Of a DNA stretch of 28,097 bases, positions 10,601 through 22,600 are shown piece by piece. Below the pieces are notes generated by a model that saw only the letters and a list, made by a program, of their open reading frames with translations, had not been told where the DNA came from and searched no databases. Positions within the stretch are counted from its first letter, which is position 1, and each line of letters starts with the position of its first letter. The translations under genes and the position numbers were made by a program. Source of the stretch: Trichoplax adhaerens (lineage: Eukaryota; Placozoa; Uniplacotomia; Trichoplacea; Trichoplacidae); contig NW_002060945.1 in assembly GCF_000150275.1 (NCBI RefSeq), positions 6,504,043 to 6,532,139 on the forward strand, read 5' to 3'.

Positions 10601-13600
10601 TTGACTCTGTAGCCCATAGTGATATCTTGGAAAATGGCTATGATAATCCCTATCCTGCTATGGCTAGTCCATTACCTGCATCGCCGCACCTATCGGTTCC
10701 TAACATGCAATCAAACATAGGTAAACTATTAACCATCATATTAGTCTGGACGCATGACAATATCTATTAGAAACTAATTGTTATACTATAAGACAAAACA
10801 ACTGTCCAGATAAAATAGTGCAATCTTGGAAATTTTTGTTTGTTAAGCTCTGATTACAAAGATGTGACAGCGTAATTTTATAGATTTAGGCAATGATAAT
10901 TTCTACACATTTAGTGTGAAATAATAACATATGAAGGATCCCTTTTATGCTAATTTAGTAAGTCTGAGAGCATTTCTAGATATCAACATACCTCATAACA
11001 TGGATAAATGCATGAGTGAACTGTTTAATATTAGCCATTTGAATGTTGGCTATTAATAAATTGCTAATGAAATGGTCATATGGTTGAAGACATTAGTGGA
11101 ATGCACCAGTTGCACATGGATAAAAATTATAGCTGAATCCATGTTATTATGCATTTGATAGAAGTTATTAAATTAAAGCGTTTATAAATATAAATATGCA
11201 TTACTTAATTAGAATCATTGGTTAATGGCTTCTGTTAAGGAAGGAGTTTAGTACTGCTAATACTAGATAACTGAATTAGTAGGTGGTAATAATTTAGGAA
11301 ATAAATTATCGCACTATATACACGGATACGGTAAAATTTATACAGCATCGGAAGCATGTTTATAGACCATCGATGGGTAGTAAATTCAGGATATCATATG
11401 ATCGAAATGACTACCGTCCAATATTTATGGATGAACAATTAAATTTTATTATATAGCAATCTATGTTGGGTTTTATAAAAATTTTGTCGCCTTCATAAAT
11501 CAAATTATACAAGTCTTACTAGGTTAAAATCATTAACTAATGGGCATTATTTACGGATAGATAATTATCGTATATTATTATATGACAATCTAAGCAATTT
11601 TTTATAAAATTTATCCAATACAAAATTATGTAAAAGCCTTAATAGCAATTTTATTTTTTGTTAACAATGAAAAGAGCAGTCAATATGATAAAACTATATC
11701 GCAGATTTGAGTACCGTGTACAGTGTGATTTACTTATGCACCAACAGAGTTAGTAGTAAAAATCGAGACGGATAGGGCTAAAAAAGAGTTGTTTGCAATA
11801 CCTTAGTAGCAAGAAATCATTGGATACAATTTACCACACTAAATTGCGTTGTTGCCGTTCGAGCTGCACCAACGACGAAGAAAACTGTCTGGAAACGATT
11901 TCGAAAAGTGTTACTTAAAATTGTACAGAATGTTCTGTTTGAAATCTTCATTATGAGCTGCGTTTTAGCCGATTTTGTGGTGATTGCTATATCGAATCCT
12001 TTGGAGCCAAAATTTTGGGAAAGTATGGCAGAATATGTAAGTTGTAATGCTAGTTGGCAATTCCTAAGTTCAATCTCAATCTTAACTTGTTCAATTCCGA
12101 AAGAAATTGATGTAGTACAGAAGACATCTGAGGCTGATCTAATCAATATGCTATAATTTGTTAAAAATGTGATTATAACACTACTTCTTTAATAATGGAA
12201 TATAGGTTTTTGCCGCCCTTTTTTTTGTAGAAATGATATTAAAATTGATTGCACTTTCGCCGCGTTGCTATGTAAAAGATAGTTGGAATATCTTAGATGG
12301 CGTCATGACAATTACTGGTCTAGTCGATGTTATTCTAATTTTAGCTAGGATTAGTAGCCCTGCTACATCTGCTCTTAAAACGCTACGTGTGGTATGTAAA
12401 GGCATTTTATCTACGATTCTCTCTCTATTTCTATCTGCTGTCCTTTTACTTTCGCTAATGATTTAAATGGTTTCGATAATTCTGATATTGTATTCAAAAT
12501 TACTACTATACCCGGTACTGTTTTAACATCCGGTTAATTCCTCGCTCTTAATTACGGTGTTATCCTATTCGCGATTAATTCTTTCCTATTGCTGTATTAG
12601 TCTTCTTAAAAGCAAATGAATAATATTGTAATGGAGGGTTTAATGAGTCAGCGATAGCGGATTTAGTTGCCATGTAGAGGAATGCAGTAAGGTTTTAGTG
12701 GAAAAGGGATACTTCATTGTAGACTATGATTGCATACAATGTGGTAGTTACTATAGAATAGGATGTAAGCTATCGTGAAGTAACATGAGAAAATACTAAC
12801 ACCGTGGCTATTGCAACTAACGAAATCTGAGGCAGAAATCATTGGTATTTATAGATTCAGAGATAGGATACATTTCAAAGAAGAAGATTATAGTATTAGA
12901 TACAAACTATACCATAATAGAATATCTATTAGCAACTTTCTGTAGAAAATAGCAAAGTCTGTAAGTGTTACTAAACATGACAAGCTCAATTTGGCTATAT
13001 TACAGTAAGACTGCAAATATTTCTATATTTAGGAAAAATATTATATACCTACATTTGAGAATATGCTAGAATAATAGTCCTATCTAAATACTCTACAACA
13101 TTAATAGGTTTAGGCTGAAAATTTTGAATTGGACGTGGAAGATGTTCGGCGCTAGTGTACTAAATATCGAACTATTTTCAATCATAATAATAGTATTACA
13201 GTAATTTGCCGTTGAATATCATTCTATCCATAATTCCATCTTTCTCTCAGCAATGTTAGTCTTATTAAAATCAATTGAATTGAGTGATATCCCTACTTAT
13301 TTTGTGTGGACAATTTCTATTGAATTACCGTGTTTTAGTAATTATCATTGAATATGATTCCCTATATGATTGCCTCTTTCTCTTCGCAATATTAGTCCTA
13401 CTAAAATCGATTGAAATGAGAGATATTATCTTTCTTCTAGATATTTCTTATTCTACGCGGATAATTTCTATTGAATTACCATATATTAGTAATTATTATT
13501 GAATTTAATTCTCTGTATATTCACTTCTTTCTCTCTCTCTGTTGATTGAATCTCTTAAAATGAAGAGGAATATAGTAAATGATTTGGTTAAATCTTATTG

Positions 13601-16600
13601 ACAGTTAATATAATTTCGATCATGTTCATTGTATTCTTTTAGTACGGTACTATCTATCCATGGAACCGTCTCGGTCTCACTAGTTTAATTGAAATTAGTG
13701 TTCTATCCACTATTCTCTCAACTGTAATAATCTTTCAGAATGAATTCAAACGCAGTTATACCTACTTTGTTTTCGATATTACTTATTACAGCTGCTTTTC
13801 TTACTATTATTATTTTAATAAGTTCAAAGTCTTACTGAATACGATGTATTCTATCTATGATAGTCTCCTTCCTCTTTGCCATAATATTAGTTTGACTGAT
13901 ATAAATCGTGTATGATAATATTCAACTTAGATATCTTTTACGATAGAGGTAGGACTGATTGAATTATTTTAGCAACATTATTCTTGCATTTTGACCCTTA
14001 TTCTATTTTATTTCAGTTTCGTATCTTTAAATTAGCCAAAACATGGGAAGCTATGCGTCGATTATTGACAGCTTTAGGCAATAGCATGACAGCAATAATG
14101 TATGTTGGGCTAATGGTACTTATCTATCTCTACATCTTCGCGGTGATGGGAATGAAATTGTTTAAGAAATCATATGAAAAAAAATTTGGCAAAAATCAGC
14201 CTAGATTTAACTTCGATACCTTGCCTGACGCCTTTATTTTAATCTTTCGCATCTTGTGTGGGGAATGGTCTGATCCCATATCTAATGCAGTTAAAGCTAC
14301 GAATTCCTACGCATCGATTACTTTCTTTGTCGTTGCTTATGTCATTGGAAATTTATTGGTAAATTTTACTCTAAATAACGTTTACAAATAGTATCTTCAT
14401 CTTTATTAATCCATGATCGTCCACTATTTTTAGGTACTTAACTTATTCTTAGCCTTGTTATTAAGCTCACTGGAAGATGCTTCTGAGGATGATAATAATA
14501 GTAATGGGACTAAAAATGATGAAGATGTATCCAGGAATGAGAAATCTTCCTTCTTTCGAAGATTTCTTGGCCCAATAAGAAATAGTAAAATTTGTTCTCT
14601 TTGTGCTCGATGTCATTGCTCACTAAGCAAAAGAAAGCACTCCCTATCGGACTCTGATCATGAATCTGTACCATCAGGTAGCGGTATTGATTAAGATAGA
14701 CTCATTAAATTTATCAAAATGGATGATTTTAAATGTGCTTAAAATTCTTCATGTATTTAGATGACAGACGAGAATTTTCAACCTCGAAATCGGATAGTAG
14801 ACAGGCTTATATAGATCCTATAGCTGATGATGCTAGCTTAGCAGATACAGTCTCTTTCGATAACCATGCAATTCGAATCAATACGGGTAATAGTTTCTTG
14901 TCCAACAAGGCTGAGAATAGGGATGAAACAGACAGCGCAATGAATCATGCTAATCGAAATGGAAATATACTCATGAATCCTAGTACAGATAGCAATAATC
15001 ATAGTATGGATGAGCATCTTAGACTTAATCACAGCCAATTGATTCAACAATCGCTGTCAACTGTACATTTACCTAGCAAGAGTAAAGACGAATATATCGC
15101 AGAAGTTGAATTGGATAAGGGTTTAAATTGTAACCCAAATAGTAACGATCAGCTAGAAGTTAAACTTACCGCTACTGATAAATCCACAAAACCAGTCGTC
15201 GAAAATGATGAGAGTCCAACTTTAACTACAGAAATCGAGGTAGAAGCTTCCCCAAATGCTGAATTGGGTTTGACGAGCAAGAATAAGTCTGTAAGCGATA
15301 GTCATATCACGAATAAATCATTAACAAAGTCTATGGCTAGTGATGCTAGAAAATCTCGTAAGAAAAGATTTCATCGAAATAAATCAACAACAAATCAGGC
15401 TAATATTGCCCGTAAAGATAGTGAAATTCATGAATTGCAACAAGAAAAACGACCGAGGTTTCGAAGAAAGCGTAAAAGCAAAGTTGAGGATAGCCAGTTG
15501 ACGCTATCTGAAGATACAATATCAACGCAAAAATCCAATAAAGGTGACTTAAAAGTAGAAAATATCAATTATCGAATGAGAACCTTAAGAGGGAAGTCCA
15601 AGAAGGGATCACTTGAAATTGAAAATGCAAGGTCTAAAGATGCTTTTGTTTTAATCGAGACAGCAAAAGAAGATGGTAGGAGCACAGTTTTAGCTACTAG
15701 CGTTATCGTGATTTGTAAATGCACTAGAAGTTTTAAAGCGTCAGGTATCCTTTCTACTCTTTCTCGAATCATCTTCGGCTAATGCTAGCATTAATTTTTT
15801 TCTACAGAAGGTGATGAAGGTAGACAAACCACGGCGAACAATCTTTCTCATTCTGATCCATTAGATAATCGAAATTTAGTAAACGCCAATAAGATGGAAA
15901 CCCTTCAACAACGTATGATATTATAGCCTTGAAATAGTGTATGGTCTGCCAATCGATGCTAAAGTGTTATTTCTTTATTAATCTATCAATAGCAAGGGCT
16001 AGCATTGAAGCAAAGCAAGTAGTTCGTTCGTCTATAGCTATGTATGATGAAAAAGGAAACACTCAAGTTGATACTTCAGTAAATGGAAGGCAAGAAGAAA
16101 GCACTCAGATAGATTATTTAACTACTGAAAGGCAAAAGCGAAATATTCAGATGGATCAATTAGCTGATAAAAGATACAAACAAAACGCTCAGATGGATCA
16201 AGTAGATGATGGAAGAAAAGTGCAAAGTATTATCGTATCCGTAACCTCACCTAATTTAAGACAAGCCACAACTCTAGAATATAAACTTAGAAATAGAGTA
16301 TGGAGTAACTCAATGCCACCCATCGATAGCAAAAGTGGCCTACCGAATAGTGAAAAGAATCGTACTGAAGTTAGTACGCAAACAGAAGATCTGGATAATA
16401 GCGAAAATGATTCTAATTCAACTAAAATGTTTGAAAAAAATCAATATCTTACTGTTGGTATGGATGCAAGAGGCAGTAGAAATAATTTACCCAATTCTGA
16501 GTCAAGGGCAAGATTAAGAGGTTCTACAAGTAGCCCCGGCAATATTGCTACGATTGGTAAAGAATATGACCGATCATCAAGAAATTCTTACGGACCACCG

Positions 16601-19600
16601 GTGAGAGCTTTAATCGTAATCTTGACAAATCTAGCAGTTAAGGTGATTTTTTTACGGGTACTTAATCGAATAGAAAATAAATAAAATGCAATTGATAATA
16701 TTACTGACACTGGCAACTAAGAAAAGTATGGCACTATAGTGCCATATTTTAATGCTGGCTTTGACTAGGCTGTCATTATAATCATTAAAATCTATTTTAA
16801 AGCATTAGTATGTAGAAAGGAGTATTCATGTCTGCAAGCATTTGAATTAATTAGTATCGAGTGAGCTACAGTTCTATTGACTCTTAATGGTATATACTTT
16901 TGTAGAAAAAAGTTTATCGATATCAGGTACCATCATATCTGGTATTTCAATAGGCTACAGTTGCTTAAGATGGCACCTATTTAGCAGATTATATTTCGGA
17001 AGACGCTGATGATTCATTATATAGACTTGAACTACGGTATTATAAGATCTTTAGTCGATAAATCTTGATCGCTATCATTGGTATTAAAGGGCTACAATTC
17101 TGTTTAATAGTATACACTATCATAGAAAAGTCTATCGAAATAAGGTACCACCGTAAATGGTATTTTAATAGGCTTCAAATGGTATATATGTACAGAAAAT
17201 GGCTTTTATAATGATGATTATTCGTTAGATTCATTTATGCTTACATAGATTTGAACTACGGTATTACAAAACTTTACTAGATAAATCTAGATGCTTTTCA
17301 TTAGTATTAAAAGGCTACAATTCTATAAAAGTAAGTTTGTCGATATTAGGCGCGATCATAACTGGTATTTTAATGGGCTGCAATTGCTTAATTAAGATGG
17401 TACTATATACAACAGAAAAATATCTGGAAAAAATGTCTGCCATTATGAACATATATTGTATCCATTTTGTGTTAGAATAGACTTGAACTACGGCATTATA
17501 AGATCTTTAGCAAATAAATCTTCATCACTATCATGAGTATTGACTAGGCTACAATTATTTTTGCTTTTCCAGTCTTTAGTAAAATAAAACTACAGTTCAT
17601 ATTAGTTACCATGATGAGTAGTATCAACTAGCTTATTCCAGTAATGTTTTGAAGATAAAGGTCGAGTCATCAGTCGAAACTTGATTAATTTCGGTTGTCA
17701 TCCTGAATAATATTTTGGAACAAAGTCTTTGATAGAAAAGACGTTGTCGATGTTAGCAACTACTTCAATTAGTGTTTAAAAGGTGGAATCTTCTGTAGTT
17801 CCAGTGACATTGGTATTTAGCTATTTCAAGGATCAGTATTTCCGCATTAATTAATTATTTATTATTCAATTTTGAGATGTTTATTAAAGTAAATTCGATG
17901 TTTTGATTTCGACAACAAGTTATTAAGTTAAAATCGATCACTATTGGTTTTTTCAATTTAACATTGGTTGCTTGTTTTATATTACTACCATATTTTCACG
18001 TGACACATAAAATCCTTCCTTCGTACTAATTTGTTGATAAACTTGCAGGGGAAAGATAATAAACTCTTGGCTCTATTTAGTACAGAAAGGGAAGTTCCAT
18101 ATTATTTTCCATGCTTTCTGAGAGATGCATTTCATTGTCAAATCACTTACGATTGGAGATTGGTTAGGGCAATTACTTATATTAGAAGGAAAGCGTTGCT
18201 AGTTTTGGATAGCAACATTACCCATAAAATTATCCTGCTATTAATCATAATGCATAGTGTTCTATTGGTAAGTTAACTTGATAATTTTTATATAAAATCG
18301 ATTTCATTTGTGTGCTATACACATTTTTTTTGCTTTAAATGAGATCCAAGGACCAATAAACGTTAGATGCAAGTCACTATTCCTTAGCGATTCGCTCATA
18401 TATAAAATTTTATTAAACTTTTCGATATCGATGCAAATATCTAGAATATAGCATGCGAAAAAAATAATTGTCGTCACTTGATATATTAATCATGTATAGG
18501 TCTTCAATGACAAAACTATTCAAAGCAATCAAAATATGAAGAACATTATCTTTAATATGGACTATTATTTGACAATCTTCTTCACTGTTGAATTGGCTTT
18601 GGAATTTATCAGTTTTGGTCCAACCAGTTTTTGCACAAGCCCATGGAAAATCGTTGATGTCATAATTGTGGCAGTAAGTTTACTCGTTCGAATGAATCAA
18701 TATCAAAACCAAAATATTAAATGAGATACTATCATGAATTATATACAAAAATGATTTATTGCAAGTTTAGAATCGACTTTTTTATTGCTAAAACAGTCTA
18801 GCAATGGTACAAGTACGATCGATTATTGTTTAATTCTCATCTTGTTGTTATAATAGATGAAAATTTAAATTTTTTTCCAATTAATTCTTCGTTAGCTATC
18901 GTTTGCTACGTATCACCTTGATCTGAGTGCATCTGTCAGTCAATCACTAGAATTTAATATCATAAACTCTATCCGTCCGATTAGGATTATCCCTCGTCTA
19001 GGTAGCCTACAGGTGAGCTTCGAATTCTATTTCGTATCTTTTCATTTCCTCCACAAGTATCTAATCAGATCGCTTTACAAGGCCAATTTATCATTTAGAA
19101 TTATAAGATTGACTATTACTGAGTTATAGTGTTGCAATGATGTGGAACAAAATTAAAAAAACTTGCAGAAATACGAGATTTCAGAACTTTACCAGAATTC
19201 TTTGTATAAAAACACACCTACTCACAGTCATAATCTTAACCAAATATATCTACTAGGAAGATCTTTAGCATCAACTTTTAAATTCTCTAATATTGCCTAT
19301 TTATATACTTTTCCTTGCATCGCAAGTTAATATCAGTGTTGTAACATTCTACCCTTATTCCATAAATGCACAGATAATAATTAACAATTTCTATAGTATT
19401 CCATCAGACCATTTGCGATTTTTATAATAATTACAGTAATTCAATCACATGAATATAAATAGGTTTAAAATCTTTTAAAATTTCTAACTTGACTACAGTT
19501 GTGATTAGCAGCTAAACGGTGTTTGTTGTATTTGATATGTCCAGTATTTAAAAATAGGTAATTATAATTGTAAGATAAAATTAGATGAGAATACATTATT

Positions 19601-22600
19601 AACATCAATATGTGATCTTTGTGTAATTTTTAAAATGGATATATAAGAATTTTCTATGTGAAATAGCATAGCCTAGATCATAGCCCTAAATATGGCTAGT
19701 GAACTTCATCCATCACTATGGCATGTTGTGTTATTAGTGGAAGAACATAAGCACAAATTGCGTAGTAAAAAGATTTAATTTATGAGTTACTCCCGGAGTA
19801 ATATCTTATAAAATAATAATATAGATACTTATCAGCATTTCTCTTCTTTATAATTTTATCAATTGGTTGAGTGATGTTACGATAATTTACCAGTATTCCC
19901 TTTGATCGCTTTTCTGACAAAATAATAATGTGCTGCTGATAAAAGATGAATATTTTTGCAACCGTTTAGGTCATTGTTGCAGCTTTAGTATTGTCTATTC
20001 CTTCTATCGTAAATGTCTTCTTGGTTTGTTCCATATTTTGGTTGATTTTCGCCATTACTGGAGTGCAACTCTTTGCCGGTACTTTTGGCCGATGTTTAAT
20101 CAACGTAGATAATTCAACGCTAGCCAATGTTACTAACAAAACAGAATGTGACAATATGGGATACTATTGGCGAAATCCTGTCATGAATTTTGATAATTTA
20201 GGCAATGCATTAATATCATTATTCCACATAGCAACGTTAGATGGCTGGAAAAGATTAATGAAAAGTGCCGTAGACGCTCGCGGGGTATTATAATAGTTCG
20301 TCGTTTGAGCGCGTATAATTTTATAATAACAATCATCATAGTCTATAGAACAGTGAAATAAGCAAGATTGGATGAGACAGTTATTATAAATCCTAATTGT
20401 TTAGTTACTTTATACTTCTAATTACAGGAATAATTGTAATTTCATCAATGCCTATTCGGAACATATCACGGCTATTTCGTTAATTGTCAAAATAATATAT
20501 ATTGTGCATTTAAATTATTTTGAAAACCGTAACTGTTCGTTAGTTAGAGCTATTGAGAATCCTTCATCACCTTAGACGGAATTGTAAACTAAAAGCTATA
20601 CCTTAGCAAATTTCAAACATAATCTCCATTCGTCTAAACGTCATACAGTTTATCAATTTAAGACGATGTTAAGTAACTTTTTCATTAATTATGGGCATTT
20701 ACTGTAGGTAGTATTTGATCATATTAGAAAGATTAGAGGCTTAAAAGTCTTAAAGTATTACCGGGTGATAGATATAATCATATCGATCTTTAATCATACT
20801 ACCGTAGAATATTTTTGTTAATCTGACCACTTTAATTCTATTGTTAAAAATTGTTAAGAAGCTTTTCATCGATTAATATCTATTCTATAACTATTTTAGA
20901 AATATTAGATACTTAAAAAATTTTAAAGTATTTCGAAGTGATAGCTATAATTGTATCAATCTTCAACCATACTATTTTAGAACATTTTCTTAGTTTAGGT
21001 ACTTTTAATTCTATCACTAGAAATCTTTGACTAACTTTTCATTATTTGAAATTATTCTTTGATTATTTTAGAAAGATTTGCAGCCTAAATCGTTGAACAA
21101 TTTACCAGCACGATTATTTTTTATCGCATTTATCGTTGTTGGCGTATTTCTTACTCTAAATTTAATTGCTGGTGTCATCATTGATCAATTTTATAGTTCA
21201 CGCAAAAAGGTACGCATCAAAGGCATATTTGGACCTAATGAGAAAGTTTACTTACCTGCAAGCTTGACTTTAAGCAATTGATGCTTAGTAGAGTAAAGTT
21301 AAATTATTACCGTAAGCAACATTAAATTAAGTATTTGAATTTCCGTTATCTGATAGAAATCTGCACGTCGCTATTTCACTTTAAAGTTAATCTAATGCTT
21401 TCCAAAGTTATGATGAACTCACGTAGAGTAGTACTAGTTTAGCACTGCGGTTAAATTATTATTTAGTATAGGGGCTACTAATATGTGCTGCAGTAATAGA
21501 TCTCGCACAACAATTCATAAATGTGTGCACCCAGTAAATGGAGAGCTCTTCTTGTCGATAACTTATTATAGATAGCGTTACAGTTTAAATTTTATTGTGA
21601 TAATGCTAACTAATTTACTTAGATAAATCCAATTTGTCAGATTTATTGTAAACTTGGAGGAGTTGCTTTACTACAACTCGTTACAAGTCCCAGTAACACA
21701 ATGAAAACTTTTAGTTCTAGATTCCCGATAAATATCTTTTAATTTACAGTCCCGATCTATCAGTTATGAAGTTAAAGGAGCACTAGCACTTAATCAAATT
21801 AAACCAAAGTCTTTAAACCAACTATGCCCCTTATTTCTATGTGAATTGAGTCAATTTTTAGCCCCTAGGTTCACAACACAACCAACTAACTCGAAATTCG
21901 AGTCTTAAAATTGAGCAAATCTCGAATGCGATATAAAATAGTCTGCACGTCTTTTAACTTATACAGGCTATTCAATATTCTACATCAATGATGCATACTT
22001 TATACCACCAGCCTGATTGCACTTTTAAAACACATTACCACTGTCATAAGTTGAATTTATCATACTACTATAGCATCAATTTTGTAGATCTTAAGTAAAT
22101 GAACTGACAGTTATATACTGTATGCAATACTTAGAACTCGTAATACCTGCTGAAGTTAATATGCTATTTACAATATCATATAGGATTTACTAACAGCTTA
22201 TAATGTTAATGAAATTTTAGTATATATCAAAACGTAGAGGCAACTCTATTCAAGCTTTGTTTACGGAATCTCAACTTCATTGGTATAGAATGATGAAAAG
22301 ACTCATGAAAGCAAAATTAATCAAGAGTGATCCACCTCCCACAGTAAATTTATAGTGGCCGAAATTATTGATATTTACGACATTATTGTAAAATTTTAAA
22401 TGAGATAAAGTAGTTAATATTTGTCGTAAAAGTGTTTTATCTCGGAAATAAATCATTTTGTTAAGGTCAAAGTTAAGGTCTAGAATTAATTTCGATTTTC
22501 TTTTCTACTTGACTTTAGAATTATAGTTCGTGGATCATTAATAATAATAATAATACTAGAATTTTAAAATATTAAATAACTTAACACTAACTATTACCTT

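Larger units (their letters stand above)
12392..14016 (+). other. Intron 11, repeat-rich
   Basis: GTATGT ... CTATTTTATTTCAG, 1,625 nt. It contains one copy of a dispersed repeat (about 12629-13085) and a degenerate tandem array of about 140-150 nt period (about 13195-13900). The ORF at 13284-13502 lies inside the tandem array and is not believed to be coding. Confidence 0.8.
16601..18048 (+). other. Intron 16, repeat-rich
   Basis: GTGAGA ... AAACTTGCAG, 1,448 nt. It contains a perfect 20-bp palindrome at 16727-16746 and a degenerate tandem array of about 228-nt period at about 16840-17575. The last ~470 nt shows nothing recognisable. Confidence 0.8.

Noticed and set aside
11817-12146. 109-codon minus-strand ORF
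   Set aside because: Antisense shadow of exon 10, which has clear Nav homology on the + strand.
13284-13502. 72-codon ORF in intron 11
   Set aside because: Lies in the degenerate tandem repeat and shows hydrophobic repeat-derived sequence only.
21210-21281. Read-through extension of exon 21 (VRIKGIFGPNEKVYLP...)
   Set aside because: Not similar to the III-IV linker; the consensus donor AAAG/GTACGC and the matched phase to exon 22 favour splicing.
21750-21908. Open frame after TTTACAG (SRSISYEVKGALALNQ...) as the III-IV linker
   Set aside because: It lacks the TExQ...MKxL pattern and a phase-0 donor in the right place. Exon 22 at 22221-22343 matches the linker and fits both phases.
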